DNA of 64,000 nt from Afifellaceae bacterium. Its GTDB lineage: Bacteria > Pseudomonadota > Alphaproteobacteria > Rhizobiales > Afifellaceae. The translations under genes were made by a program, and so were the position numbers. The DNA lies in assembly GCA_028281235.1 (NCBI GenBank), contig JANQKG010000030.1:62001-126000 (forward strand), in the 5' to 3' direction. Under the pieces are notes generated by a model, which saw only the letters and a program-made list of their open reading frames with translations, was not told where the DNA came from and ran no database searches. This document shows positions 1 to 8,972 of this stretch, piece after piece; the stretch's first letter is position 1, and every line of letters begins with the position of its first letter.

Positions 1-99
1 GATCTGGCGGCGATTTTCGACATGAGCCGAGCCGATGCGGAAGACCTGCTCCTCAACTTCAACAACCTGCTGGAACGCCTCGATCTCCTGCCGGAGTAA
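1..99 (+). CDS. C-terminal fragment of an unidentified protein
   Basis: An open frame enters from the left edge and ends at the TAA at 97-99, giving 32 residues that finish in ...LLERLDLLPE. The piece is acidic and helical in character, with several DxxxxLL spacings. It is too short to assign to a family. It lies 82 bases upstream of thrC on the same strand and could be the gene before it in a shared transcript. That it is coding is only moderately supported: the frame is open to the edge and reads naturally, but no diagnostic motif is visible. Confidence 0.45.
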   Translation, partial: DLAAIFDMSRADAEDLLLNFNNLLERLDLLPE

Positions 100-181
100 C
101 GGCATGATCAACCGCTGCTTGCCGCGCTTCGGGCGGGCTTGTACTGTGCGCCGCCTTTGGCTTATCGGGAGTGTGTGAAGC

Positions 182-1585
182 GTGCGTTTTGTGTCGACCC
201 GCGGCGAGGCGCCGGCGCTCGGATTTCGGGATGTCGTGCGCGCCGGCCTTGCCGATGATGGCGGCCTTTATGTGCCGGAACGCTGGCCGCGCCTCAGCGA
301 GGACGACATCGCGGCGCTCGCCGGCTGCTCCTATGCGGAGGCGGCCTGTCGCATCATCAGCCGCTTCACGGAGGATGAAGTCGCTGAAGCGGCGCTGCGC
401 AGCATGACTGACGAGGCCTACGCCACCTTCCGGCATGAGGCGGTGGCGCCCCTCAACCAGATCGGCCCCAATCATTTTGTGCTTGAGCTCTTCCATGGGC
501 CCACCCACGCCTTCAAGGACCTGGCGATGCAGTTCCTGGCGCGGATGATGGAGCATGTGTTGGCGGAGAGCGCCGATCGGCTGACGATTGTCGGCGCGAC
601 TTCCGGCGACACCGGCGGCGCGGCGATTGAAGCCTTTCGCGGACGCGAGCGGATCGATATTGCAATCCTGTTTCCCGACGGGCGCGTCTCGCCGGTACAG
701 CGCAAGCAGATGACGACGGCGCGTGAGGGCAACGTTCACGCCATCGCCATTGAAGGCACGTTCGACGACACGCAGGCCCTCGTCAAAGCCATGTTCAACG
801 ACAAGGCTTTCCGCGCGCGTACGCAGCTCTCCGGCGTCAATTCCATCAATTGGGGCCGCATCGTTGCGCAGATCGTCTACTACTTCACCGCGGCCGTGGC
901 GCTTGGCGCGCCGCACAGGCCGGTCTCCTTCACCGTGCCGACCGGCAATTTCGGCAACATCTTCGCCGGCTATGCCGCCAAGCGGATGGGCCTGCCGATC
1001 GAGCGGCTGGTGATCGCCGCCAACGTCAACGACATCCTGCATCGGACGGTGACGACGGGGCGCTACGAGGTGCGCGGGGTCACGGCGACAACCTCGCCGT
1101 CGATGGACATCCAGGTCTCGTCGAACTTTGAACGCCTGCTTTATGAGGCGGAGGAGCGCGACGCCGAAATCGTGCGCCGCGCGATGGACGGGCTCAAGCA
1201 ATCGGGCACCTTCACGCTGAGTGCGCGTGCGCGTGCGGCGATCGCAGCCGACTTCGCCTCCGGCGCCTGCGACGAACGGGAGACGGCGACAACGATTAGA
1301 GACGTGCGGGAACGGACCGGCATCACGCTTGATCCGCACAGCGCTGTGGGCGTCGCCGTTGCGGAGCGCCATCTCGGCACGACGCCGATGGTGACGCTCG
1401 CCACCGCGCATCCCGCCAAGTTTCCGGACGCGGTGGAAAGCGCTTCAGGCGTGCGGCCCGAGCTGCCGGAGTGGGCACAATCGGTGCTGTCGCGGGAGGA
1501 AACCTACGCCGTGCTGCCAGCCGATCTTGCGGCGGTCGAAGACGCTGTCGCCGCCCGGTCCGGCGCGGCGAAGGTGGTTGCCTGA
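182..1585 (+). CDS. thrC: Threonine synthase
   Basis: Threonine synthase is the PLP enzyme that converts O-phospho-L-homoserine to L-threonine in the cytoplasm. The 467-residue product starts at GTG 182 with VRFVSTRGEAP, the usual N-terminus of proteobacterial ThrC, so the start is well supported. The PLP lysine lies in the segment GPTHAFKDLAMQF (about residue 112), and the phosphate-gripping loop ATSGDTGGAAI follows near residues 140-150. Length matches the long, fungal/proteobacterial type of the enzyme. Its stop overlaps the start of the M16 peptidase gene (TGATG), so the two are probably cotranslated. The homoserine kinase that makes its substrate, thrB, is about 8 kb away on the other strand. 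Confidence 0.96.
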   Translation: MRFVSTRGEAPALGFRDVVRAGLADDGGLYVPERWPRLSEDDIAALAGCSYAEAACRIISRFTEDEVAEAALRSMTDEAYATFRHEAVAPLNQIGPNHFVLELFHGPTHAFKDLAMQFLARMMEHVLAESADRLTIVGATSGDTGGAAIEAFRGRERIDIAILFPDGRVSPVQRKQMTTAREGNVHAIAIEGTFDDTQALVKAMFNDKAFRARTQLSGVNSINWGRIVAQIVYYFTAAVALGAPHRPVSFTVPTGNFGNIFAGYAAKRMGLPIERLVIAANVNDILHRTVTTGRYEVRGVTATTSPSMDIQVSSNFERLLYEAEERDAEIVRRAMDGLKQSGTFTLSARARAAIAADFASGACDERETATTIRDVRERTGITLDPHSAVGVAVAERHLGTTPMVTLATAHPAKFPDAVESASGVRPELPEWAQSVLSREETYAVLPADLAAVEDAVAARSGAAKVVA

Positions 1586-2865
1586 TGGGCGTTGCGCTCA
1601 CGAAGCTGGCGAACGGTATTCGCGTGGTCTCGCACCGCATGCCGCATCTGGAGAGCATCGCGCTTGGTCTTTGGGTCGGCGCGGGCGCGCGTTCGGAGAC
1701 GTCGGCGGAGCATGGCATCTCGCACCTCCTGGAGCACATGGCGTTCAAGGGCACCGGCCGACGGAGCGCGCGCGACATCGCTGAGTCCATCGAGGCGGTC
1801 GGCGGGGAGATGAACGCTGAGACCACGGTCGACAACACGACCTATTACGTCCGTCTCCTCAAGGACGATCTGGCGCTCGGCCTCGACGTGCTCGGCGACA
1901 TCATCTGTGACCCGCTGCTTGACGCCGATGAGCTGGCGCTGGAGCAGCACGTCGTCCTGCAGGAGATCGGCGCCGCCTATGACGTGGCGGAGGATTGGGT
2001 GTTCGACCTCTTCCAAGAGGCGGCCTATCCGGGCCAGGCCATCGGGCGGAGCGTTATCGGCACGCCGGATTCCGTCAGCGCGCATACGCGCGACGACCTC
2101 TCTCGCTTCTTGCAGCGCCATTATTGCGGCCCGGGAATCGTTGTGGCCGCGGCAGGCGGCCTGGAGCACGAGGAATTGGTGCAGCTGGCGGAGACGCATC
2201 TTGGACGACTGCCCGCCGCCGCCCCTCCCGATTGGGAGACCGGCCGCTACCAAGGCGGCGAATCAAGGGAAACACGACCGGTCAAGGAAGCGCAGATCCT
2301 GCTCGGCTTTGCCGGCCCCTCCTATGCCGACCCGACATTCACGGCAGCGCACCTCTTTTCCGCCATCCTGGGCGGCGGCATGGCCTCGCGCCTCTTCCAG
2401 GAACTGCGCGAGGAGCGCGGTCTGTGTTATTCGATCTATTCCTTCTTCTGGCCGTTTTCCGACACTGGAGTGTTCGGCATCCAGGCGGCCACGTCTGAAG
2501 AGGACATCAAGGAACTGGTCCCGGTCGTGCTTAGCGAGCTTAAGCAGATGACCGATGGCGTGACCGAAGCGGAGCTGCAGCGCGCCAAAGCACAGCTTCG
2601 CGCCGGACTGCTGATGACCCTGGAAAGCCCGATTGCGCGCGCCGGACAGATGGCGCGGCATGTCTTGATCCATGGCCGCGTGCTGTCGCTTGAGGAGACC
2701 TTGGCGAAGATCGACGCGGTGACGACGGCCGATCTGGCGGAACTGGCAGCACGCACGCTGGCGAGCGCCCCGACACTTGCTGCGGTCGGTCCCATTGCGC
2801 ACCTGCCGAGTGCGGAGGAGATCGCTGCGCAAATGGTCGGGCAACGACAGATGGCGCATGTGTGA
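1585..2865 (+). CDS. M16 family zinc metallopeptidase (processing-peptidase-like)
   Basis: This is a pitrilysin-type (M16) peptidase of 426 residues, related to the mitochondrial processing peptidase beta subunit and to rickettsial and rhizobial PepR proteins. The inverted zinc motif HxxEH is intact as HLLEH at residues 47-51, and a distal Glu is present in the stretch that follows. There is no signal peptide, so a cytoplasmic location is expected. I chose ATG 1585, which overlaps the thrC stop as TGATG; the frame is open further upstream inside thrC but the added residues are not family-like. The C-terminal half carries the usual second, non-catalytic M16 domain. The thrC-M16 pairing is common in Rhizobiales. 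The substrate is unknown. Confidence 0.93.
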   Translation: MGVALTKLANGIRVVSHRMPHLESIALGLWVGAGARSETSAEHGISHLLEHMAFKGTGRRSARDIAESIEAVGGEMNAETTVDNTTYYVRLLKDDLALGLDVLGDIICDPLLDADELALEQHVVLQEIGAAYDVAEDWVFDLFQEAAYPGQAIGRSVIGTPDSVSAHTRDDLSRFLQRHYCGPGIVVAAAGGLEHEELVQLAETHLGRLPAAAPPDWETGRYQGGESRETRPVKEAQILLGFAGPSYADPTFTAAHLFSAILGGGMASRLFQELREERGLCYSIYSFFWPFSDTGVFGIQAATSEEDIKELVPVVLSELKQMTDGVTEAELQRAKAQLRAGLLMTLESPIARAGQMARHVLIHGRVLSLEETLAKIDAVTTADLAELAARTLASAPTLAAVGPIAHLPSAEEIAAQMVGQRQMAHV

Positions 2866-3449
2866 TGGCTTTTCTGCGCGCCACGACGCCCTATGAGACG
2901 CCCGCGATCCAGGGCGATGGCCTGTTTCTGCGCAACCCGGGTCTCGCCGACCAGGCGGCGTGGACCGCACTTCGTGAGGAAAGCCGCACGTTCCTGACCC
3001 CGTGGGAGCCGACATGGCCGGCAGACGATCTGACGCGCACCGCGTTTCGGCGGCGCATCCGGCGCTATCAGGCTGAGATTCGGGAGGACCGGGCCTACCC
3101 CTTCTTCATCTTCCGCCAGACCGACTACGCCCTTCTGGGCGGCATCACGCTCTCCAACGTGGCGCGCGGCATGACGCAGACCGCGACGCTCGGCTATTGG
3201 ATCGGCGAGCGCTATGCCAACAACGGCTACATGACGAAAGCGGTGCGGGCGATCGCGCCTTTCGCCTTCGGGGCGCTGAACCTGCACCGGCTGGAAGCAG
3301 CCTGCCTGCCGAGCAATGCCGCGTCCATCCGGCTCTTGGAGAAGGTCGGCTTCCGTCGTGAGGGTGTGGCGCGTGGCTTGGTCTGCATCAACGGGCGCTG
3401 GCAGGACCACGTTGTTTATGCGCTTCTGACCGACGATCTGCTGCCTTAA
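2865..3449 (+). CDS. GNAT N-acetyltransferase, RimJ/RimL-like
   Basis: A 194-residue acetyltransferase of the GNAT fold. The acetyl-CoA region is recognisable as GYWIGERYANNGYMTKAV followed by the Asn-rich turn LPSNAASIRLLEKVGF, which is the pattern of RimJ/RimL enzymes that acetylate ribosomal protein N-termini. ATG 2865 overlaps the stop of the preceding peptidase (TGATG again), giving a three-gene coupled run thrC-M16-GNAT; a GTG one codon earlier is also possible. Family assignment is firm, but the actual acceptor (ribosomal protein S5 or another amine) cannot be read from the sequence, so I give no symbol. Confidence 0.9.
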   Translation: MAFLRATTPYETPAIQGDGLFLRNPGLADQAAWTALREESRTFLTPWEPTWPADDLTRTAFRRRIRRYQAEIREDRAYPFFIFRQTDYALLGGITLSNVARGMTQTATLGYWIGERYANNGYMTKAVRAIAPFAFGALNLHRLEAACLPSNAASIRLLEKVGFRREGVARGLVCINGRWQDHVVYALLTDDLLP

Positions 3450-3514
3450 CGCAATTGTCCCCATGTCGTTTACCGGCTTAGGCAATCGGCGCGCGCCCCG
3501 GGATTTGGCCGCTT

Positions 3515-6454
3515 GTGAACGGAGACGGCGCGCTTTACAGCTTCATGACTGATTTGTTGCGGAGATCGCGTGTGTTGCGCGCTGGACCCACCCTCAAGCG
3601 CCTCCTTCTCGCAATTGCTGCGATACTCCTTGTCGGCCGGGCATTCGCGCTTGAGGCCGTGTCACTGCCGCTGGCGGCGGAGACCGTCGATCTGACCGGC
3701 GCTGTGGAGCGCTATCTCAACGAAGGCGAACGTATTCAGGTGTCGACGGCGCCAGCCGCCGACGGCATCGTGCGACGCATCGAGGTACGCTCGGAGAATC
3801 CGGACGGCACGTCGGACTGGATCGTGTTCGCACTCGCCAATCCCTCCGATGAGCAGATCGACCGGCTGCTTGTCGTGCCGCATTACAGGATGGTCAGCTC
3901 CGGGCTGATCTGGCCGGACCTTGGAAGCGAGCGCCTGCGCGCGGTCACGCCGAGCGAGGGCTTTGCGCCGGAACGTATCGCCGGCGGCAATACCGACATA
4001 TTCCGCATCACGCTCGATCCCGGCGCGATCGTCACTTATGTGGCGGAGCTCTCCGATCCGCGGCTGCCGCAGATCCATCTCTGGCAGCCGAGCGCCTACG
4101 ACGATTTCGTCTCAAGCTATACGCTTTATCGCGGCGTGGTCTTGGGCATTGCCGGGCTGTTGGCGCTTTTCCTCAGCGTGCTCTTCGTGGTGAAAGGCAC
4201 GGCGATGTTTCCCGCGACCGCAGCACTCGCCTGGGCGGTGTTCGGCTACATCTCCATCGATTTCGGCTTCTGGGGCCGCATCTTTCAGGGCGGCGGCGGC
4301 AGTGTAGAAACCTGGCGCGCGGCGACGGAAGTGGTGCTCGCCGGCGCGCTTGTCGTCTTCCTCTACACCTATCTTCATCTGCACCGCTGGCATGTGCGCT
4401 ACAGCCATGTGGCGATCCTCTGGCTGCTCGGCCTGGCGGTGCTTGCCGGCATTATCGCGGTCGATGCGAGCGTGGCGGCGGGGGTGGCGCGCCTGTCGCT
4501 CGGGCTGACGGCGGCAGTCGGATTAGGGGTGATCCTCTATCTGGCGATCATGGGTTTCGACCGCGCGATCATGCTCATCCCGACCTGGATCGTGCTGGTC
4601 TTCTGGGTGGCGGCGGCCTGGTTGGCGGTGACGGGCCGCATCGAGCATTCCGTTGTGCAGCCGGCGCTTGCCGGCGGCCTTGTTCTCATCGTCATGCTGG
4701 TCGCCTTCACCATCATGCAGCATGCCTTTGCCGGCGGCGCGCTGGCGCAGGGCTTGATCAGCGACGCTGAGCAGAAAGCGCTGGCGCTTGTCGGCGCCGG
4801 CCATTGCATCTGGGACTGGGATACGGCGCGCGACCGCATCGAGACGGGCCGTGAGATTGAGCTGGCGCTCGGCTTCAAGCGCGGCGCGCTCGACGGGCCG
4901 GCGCGCAACTGGCTTGGCCTGATCCATCCTAGCGAGCGCGATCTCTTTCGCGCCGTGCTCGACGCGATGGTCAATCAACGCCGTGGCCGCATCAATCTCG
5001 ATTTCCGCATGCGCTCGGAGGACGGGCACTTCCTGTGGTTTTCGCTGAAGGCCCGGCCGATCGTCGGTTCCGACGGCGAGGTGATGCGCTGCACGGGTAC
5101 CATCGCCGACATCACCGACCAGAAGCGCGCCGAGGAGCGGCTTCTGCACGACGCCATCTACGACAACTTGACCGGCTTGCCGAACCGGCAGATGTTCGTC
5201 GACCGGATCGACTTCTCGCTGACGCGCGGGCGGCTGGAGCGCATCGCGGCACCCAGCGTCGTGGTGTTCGACATCGACAATTTCACCGAAGTGAATACGG
5301 AGTTCGGCAACTCGGTGGGCGATTCGGTTCTTCTCGCCTTGGCGCGACGGATCGTGCGGCTCTTGCCCCCGCAGGACACGCTCGGCCGGCTGCACGGCGA
5401 TTCCTTCGGTTTGATGGTTCTGTCGGAAACCGAGCCGGACGCCATTGAGCAGGTCGCCCGCGAACTCGTCAGGAGCCTCAAGGCGGCGATATCGGTCGGC
5501 GACCGCGACATCTTCCTGACCGCGTCGGTCGGCATTGCGTTGCCGACCAAGGAAGGTACGGCGGAAGAACAGGTACGCCGCGCGGAGGCCGCAGTCTATC
5601 AGGCCAAGCGCTATGGCGGCGATTACATCCAGATCTACGAGCCGGCGTTCGGTGTGCGCAGCCGCCGCATCGATATGGATGGCGAGCTGCGCAAGGCGCT
5701 GGATGCGGGGCATATCGACATCGTCTACCAGCCCGTCATTCGGCTTGAGGACAATTCCATCGCCGGCTTTGAAGCTCTGACGCGCTGGGAGCACCCGGTG
5801 CACGGCCGCATCCCGCCGTCGGAATTCGTCTCGGCGGCGGAGGAAAGCGGGCTGATCGTTCAGCTCGGCCTTTACGTGTTGGAGCATGCCGCGCGCGAAC
5901 TTGCGTCGTGGCAGGCGGTGCTGGCGACCGATCCGCTGCCCTTCGTCTCCATCAACGTGTCCAGCGCCCAGCTTCTGCGCCACGATCTGATCAACGACGT
6001 CAAAGCCGTGTTGGCGCGGACCGGCGTGGCGCCCGAGACGCTGAAGCTTGAGATCACCGAATCTCTGGTGATGCAGAACCCGGAATATTCGGCGAAGGTG
6101 CTGGCGCGCGTGCGCGAACTCGGCGCCGGGCTGTCGCTTGACGATTTCGGCACAGGCTATTCCGCCCTCTCCTATCTGCAGCGCTTCCCCTTCGACACGA
6201 TCAAGATCGACAAATCGTTCGTCCGCCCCAACGGCTCGCCGGCGCGTTCGGTGCTTCTGCGCTCCATCGTGACGCTTGCGCACGACCTTGGCATGGAGGT
6301 GGTGGCGGAGGGTGCGGAATCGGAGTCGGAAGTCGCGGAGCTGATCGAAGCCGGCTGCGAATACGCACAAGGCTTTGTCTACGGGCGACCGATGACAGCG
6401 CAGATGGTGCAGCAGATGGTGCGCCGGCGGCCAGCGGTGGCCCGCGCCAGCTGA
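3515..6454 (+). CDS. Membrane EAL phosphodiesterase with degenerate GGDEF and PAS domain
   Basis: This 979-residue protein has, in order, an N-terminal hydrophobic signal (about 28-46), a periplasmic 7TMR-DISM-like sensor region (50-200), a block of membrane helices (about 206-405), a PAS domain (430-545), a GGDEF domain (about 550-700) and an EAL domain (715-970). The cyclase signature is degenerate (HGDSF in place of GGDEF, near residue 627), so cyclase activity is unlikely. The EAL domain keeps FEALTRW (near 753), the ExT of EITESLVM, DDFGTGYS and VVAEGAE, and should hydrolyse cyclic di-GMP. GTG 3515 is the longest start; ATG 3545 and GTG 3572 are alternatives. GTG 3572 has a GGAG 7 bases upstream and places the signal sequence near the N-terminus. 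The periplasmic ligand is unknown. Confidence 0.92.
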   Translation: MNGDGALYSFMTDLLRRSRVLRAGPTLKRLLLAIAAILLVGRAFALEAVSLPLAAETVDLTGAVERYLNEGERIQVSTAPAADGIVRRIEVRSENPDGTSDWIVFALANPSDEQIDRLLVVPHYRMVSSGLIWPDLGSERLRAVTPSEGFAPERIAGGNTDIFRITLDPGAIVTYVAELSDPRLPQIHLWQPSAYDDFVSSYTLYRGVVLGIAGLLALFLSVLFVVKGTAMFPATAALAWAVFGYISIDFGFWGRIFQGGGGSVETWRAATEVVLAGALVVFLYTYLHLHRWHVRYSHVAILWLLGLAVLAGIIAVDASVAAGVARLSLGLTAAVGLGVILYLAIMGFDRAIMLIPTWIVLVFWVAAAWLAVTGRIEHSVVQPALAGGLVLIVMLVAFTIMQHAFAGGALAQGLISDAEQKALALVGAGHCIWDWDTARDRIETGREIELALGFKRGALDGPARNWLGLIHPSERDLFRAVLDAMVNQRRGRINLDFRMRSEDGHFLWFSLKARPIVGSDGEVMRCTGTIADITDQKRAEERLLHDAIYDNLTGLPNRQMFVDRIDFSLTRGRLERIAAPSVVVFDIDNFTEVNTEFGNSVGDSVLLALARRIVRLLPPQDTLGRLHGDSFGLMVLSETEPDAIEQVARELVRSLKAAISVGDRDIFLTASVGIALPTKEGTAEEQVRRAEAAVYQAKRYGGDYIQIYEPAFGVRSRRIDMDGELRKALDAGHIDIVYQPVIRLEDNSIAGFEALTRWEHPVHGRIPPSEFVSAAEESGLIVQLGLYVLEHAARELASWQAVLATDPLPFVSINVSSAQLLRHDLINDVKAVLARTGVAPETLKLEITESLVMQNPEYSAKVLARVRELGAGLSLDDFGTGYSALSYLQRFPFDTIKIDKSFVRPNGSPARSVLLRSIVTLAHDLGMEVVAEGAESESEVAELIEAGCEYAQGFVYGRPMTAQMVQQMVRRRPAVARAS

Positions 6455-6478
6455 GGCGCCGGCTGCGATCCCGCCTCT

Positions 6479-6661
6479 CGTAGCCCGCATGCAGCGAAGC
6501 GGAATGCGGGGAGCGTAAGCGACTGAAGCATGATCCCGAGAAGTGGGAACCGGTTTTCGGATAAGATCATGCTCAAAAGGGAGATAGCGTTAGAGCGATT
6601 CAACGAAACGCGAAAACGCTCTAACGTTCCCCGGATTGCGCTACGTTCCATCCGGGCTACG
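6479..6661. repeat. Cluster of nested intergenic repeat elements
   Basis: Between the EAL gene and yqgE the DNA is packed with repeats. A GTAGCCCGCATG-type element at 6479-6511 is matched by an inverted relative at 6629-6661, and another copy lies at 49259-49291. Between them are the GATCATG palindrome (6528-6572) and a perfect 10-bp inverted repeat (6588-6597 with 6617-6626). The block sits between convergent genes, where it could serve as a bidirectional terminator or mRNA 3' stabiliser. I see no coding sequence in it. Confidence 0.75.
6528..6572. repeat. GATCATG palindromic repeat, single copy
   Basis: A 45-bp imperfect palindrome begins GCATGATC and ends GATCATGC, with a core like CCGGTTTTCGG. 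It is the reverse-complement relative of the four units arrayed at 34911-35165, so this genome carries it both alone and in tandem. Similar dispersed palindromes are common between genes in Rhizobiales. Confidence 0.8.
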
Positions 6662-6724
6662 AGGCAGACGGCCGAACCGGGATGACAAAGCGAGAGGCCG
6701 AACGCACTGGGCCCAAGGCCCCGC

Positions 6725-7324
6725 TCAGGCGTGGCCGGCGTCGATGGAGAGCATCGCCGCCTCAACCCCGATCGTCGCCAGCGCGCGGTCGTAGCGGCCG
6801 TCCACGTCGTCGTCGAACAAAATGGCCTCCGTGGCAGGGCTGTGGAGCCAGCCATTGGCCTGGATCTCCGCCTCCAGCTGTCCGGGCGCCCAGCCGGCAT
6901 AGCCAAGCGCCAACAGCGCGCGGTCCGGCCCGCGCCCCTCGGAGATGGCACGCAAGATCTCCAGCGTTGCCGTCAGGCAGATGCCCTCAGCAATCGGCAA
7001 TGTGGCGTTCTCCAAGAAAAGATCGCCGGAATGCAGCACGAAACCGCGGCCGGTCTCCACGGGCCCGCCCTTATGGACCTTCACGCGGTCGACGCCACCG
7101 GGCAAATCAGGCTCGCTGCGGGCCTCCACGATGTCGAGCTGCACCAGGAGGTCGCGAAAGCTGACGTCTTCTGCCAATTTGTTGATGACGATGCCCATGG
7201 CCCCATCGCCGGAATGGGCGCAAACATAGACGACGGAGCGTGCAAAGCGCTTGTCGGCCATGCTCGGCATGGCGATCAGGAAATGGCCGTCGAGGAAGCC
7301 TTCCGGTTTTGAACGCGTTGCCAT
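6725..7324 (-). CDS. YqgE/AlgH family protein (UPF0301)
   Basis: A 199-residue cytoplasmic protein of the YqgE/AlgH family. The family signatures are clear: [10 protein letters not shown] near the N-terminus, then [19 protein letters not shown], the GGPV turn, and a C-terminal [14 protein letters not shown]. The molecular role is not established; AlgH was linked to alginate regulation in Pseudomonas but most members remain uncharacterised. It is transcribed alone on the minus strand and diverges from the DsbD-alpha-like gene at 7428, with about 100 bases for both promoters. Start ATG 7324 fits the family N-terminus. Confidence 0.93.
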   Translation of the reverse strand: MATRSKPEGFLDGHFLIAMPSMADKRFARSVVYVCAHSGDGAMGIVINKLAEDVSFRDLLVQLDIVEARSEPDLPGGVDRVKVHKGGPVETGRGFVLHSGDLFLENATLPIAEGICLTATLEILRAISEGRGPDRALLALGYAGWAPGQLEAEIQANGWLHSPATEAILFDDDVDGRYDRALATIGVEAAMLSIDAGHA

Positions 7325-7427
7325 CTTCAGATGCTAGCAATCCCGCCGCGGATTGGATAGGCGCTACCGACAATCCCGGCACATGTCGTTTCCGGGCCGA
7401 AGGATCAACCCGACCGTTGGCGATTTG

Positions 7428-8243
7428 ATGACCGCGATATCTCTCCGTCTCGCCCTTATTGCAGCTTTTGCTCTGCCCGGCGTGGCGCTTGCTGCGCGCT
7501 CCGACTGGGTGCCGGCCGATGTGGCGAAGATGCGCGTGCTGCTCACCGGCCCGTCCGACACGGCGGACGGCACCGTCCAGGGCGGCGTGGAAATCCTGCT
7601 TGAGCCGGGCTGGTACACCTATTGGCGCAATCCGGGCGAAGCGGGCGTGCCGCCGATCTTCGATTTTTCCGGGTCCACGAATGTGGCGAAGGTCGACGTC
7701 CTTTACCCGGCGCCGATGCGCTATGATGACGGCTTCAGCGTCTCGCTGGTCTATCACGACGAAGCCCTGTTTCCGCTTGTCGTAACACCGGAGCAGCCCG
7801 GGGAGTCGGTGATGCTTCAGGTGTCGCTGAGCTTCGGCGTCTGCAAGGACGTGTGCATTCCCACGCAGGCGAGTGCCGCCGTGACGCTGCCGCCGGATGC
7901 AGCACGCGATGCGCTCGCCGAGGCACGGCTCGACAGCTTTCTGCGCCGCGTGCCGGGCGCTGCGGAGCCGGAGCATCTGGCGGTCGAAGATATCTTCGCG
8001 GAGGACAACGCGCTTTTGATCGATGTCCGCATGCCCGACTCGTCCTATTCAGACCTCTTTGCCGATCCGCCGGTGGGCTGGCATCTTGGCCAGCCGTCTC
8101 TGGTCTCACGGACGGACGGCGTTTCGCGCTATCGCTTGTCGCTTGCCGGCAAGCCGCAGGATGCCGAATTGCGCGGTCAGGTCTTCCGGTTCGTGGCGGT
8201 TGCCGGCGGCGACGCCATCGCACAAGACGTTACGATTCGATAA
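7428..8243 (+). CDS. Periplasmic DsbD N-terminal-like domain protein
   Basis: This 271-residue exported protein has a signal peptide (MTAISLRLALIAAFALPG, cleavage near ALAA) and then a region resembling the periplasmic alpha domain of the thiol-disulfide reductase DsbD/ScsB. The cysteine pair lies in SFGVCKDVCIPTQ, the redox motif of that domain, and WYTYWRNPGEAGVPP is a typical early motif. No membrane or thioredoxin domain follows, so it is a stand-alone DsbD-alpha-like protein that would need a partner to supply electrons. ATG 7428 was chosen because it starts at the signal peptide; the frame is open to 7353 and another ATG lies at 7383. The peroxiredoxin gene follows about 50 bases downstream, suggesting a shared thiol-redox theme. 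Confidence 0.85.
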   Translation: MTAISLRLALIAAFALPGVALAARSDWVPADVAKMRVLLTGPSDTADGTVQGGVEILLEPGWYTYWRNPGEAGVPPIFDFSGSTNVAKVDVLYPAPMRYDDGFSVSLVYHDEALFPLVVTPEQPGESVMLQVSLSFGVCKDVCIPTQASAAVTLPPDAARDALAEARLDSFLRRVPGAAEPEHLAVEDIFAEDNALLIDVRMPDSSYSDLFADPPVGWHLGQPSLVSRTDGVSRYRLSLAGKPQDAELRGQVFRFVAVAGGDAIAQDVTIR

Positions 8244-8255
8244 ACCGACATAGCG

Positions 8256-8269
8256 TCTCATGTATGAGA
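8256..8269. promoter_or_regulatory. 14-bp palindrome upstream of the peroxiredoxin gene
   Basis: TCTCAT-GT-ATGAGA lies between the DsbD-like gene and the peroxiredoxin start, 24 bases before the ATG. It could be a small operator or a hairpin in the 5' leader. I cannot assign a regulator. Confidence 0.3.
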
Positions 8270-8292
8270 ACTGGTGTTGAAGGAGGCCCTCA

Positions 8293-8775
8293 ATGATTCT
8301 TGCCGTTGGCGATCGTGTGCCCAATGTCGACCTGTTCGTGCCAGGCGATGGCGGGCCTGAGAAGGTGACGAGCGGCGATCTCTTTGCTGGGCGCAAGATT
8401 GTGCTGGTGGGCATGCCGGGCGCCTTCACCCCGACCTGCCACCGCAACCACCTCCCCGGTTTCCTGGAGAATGCCGACGCGATCCGGGCAAAGGGGGTCG
8501 ACGCGATCATGATCCTCACCACCAACGACACGCATGTGCTCAGCGCCTGGAGCGAGGCAAGCGGCGGCAAGGACAAATTGAGCTATGTATCGGACGGCAA
8601 TGCGGAATTCGTCCAACAGGCGGGGCTCGCCCGCGATGTGTCGGTGGCTGGCATGGGCATCCGGGCCAAGCGCTTTGCGATGATCGTGGAGGATGGAACC
8701 GTCACCGCGCTCATGCTCGACCAGCCCGGCGAGATGATCGCCAGCTCCGCCGCGCGGGTTCTGGAAGCACTTTAG
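8293..8775 (+). CDS. Peroxiredoxin, Prx5 (AhpE-like/glutaredoxin-dependent) type
   Basis: A 160-residue thiol peroxidase of the Prx5 group, which reduces hydrogen peroxide and organic hydroperoxides in the cytoplasm. The peroxidatic cysteine is C49 in PGAFTPTCHRNHLPGF, the invariant PxxxTxxC setting. The Prx5 pattern continues with the GL(A)RDVS...G.G.RAKRFAMIVEDG stretch. No second resolving cysteine is obvious, so glutathione/glutaredoxin is the likely reductant. A strong SD (AAGGAGG) ends about 6 bases before ATG 8293, which fixes the start. It follows the DsbD-like redox gene on the same strand. Confidence 0.94.
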   Translation: MILAVGDRVPNVDLFVPGDGGPEKVTSGDLFAGRKIVLVGMPGAFTPTCHRNHLPGFLENADAIRAKGVDAIMILTTNDTHVLSAWSEASGGKDKLSYVSDGNAEFVQQAGLARDVSVAGMGIRAKRFAMIVEDGTVTALMLDQPGEMIASSAARVLEAL

Positions 8776-8839
8776 AGCGCCGGGTGGGAAAATGGGATCC
8801 GGTTCTTCGCAACAACCGGCGCGACTACTGAAGACGCTA

Positions 8840-8875
8840 TAGCGTCAGGCGATCCTGATGAATCGTCTGACGCTA
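8840..8875. terminator. Inverted repeat after the peroxiredoxin gene
   Basis: Two 14-base arms (8840-8853 and 8862-8875; 13 of 14 paired) separated by 8 bases could form a stable hairpin. No T-run follows, so this is either a factor-assisted terminator shared by the convergent peroxiredoxin and rnhA genes or one more dispersed palindrome. A fragment of the CCCCCTTGCGGGGAGG repeat lies just beyond, at about 8907-8928. Confidence 0.45.
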
Positions 8876-8972
8876 TGGAGCGAATATCGGCAAGCGGCTC
8901 GCCGCAGCGCCCCCCTTGCGGGGAGGTGTGGGCCGTGTGGGTCTCATATGCGCGTGATATTGGAGCGCCGGG

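Noticed and set aside
4523..6490. 655-codon minus-strand open frame
   Set aside because: Antisense shadow of the EAL protein gene in GC-rich DNA; sequence is Arg/His/Gly-rich with no family motifs.
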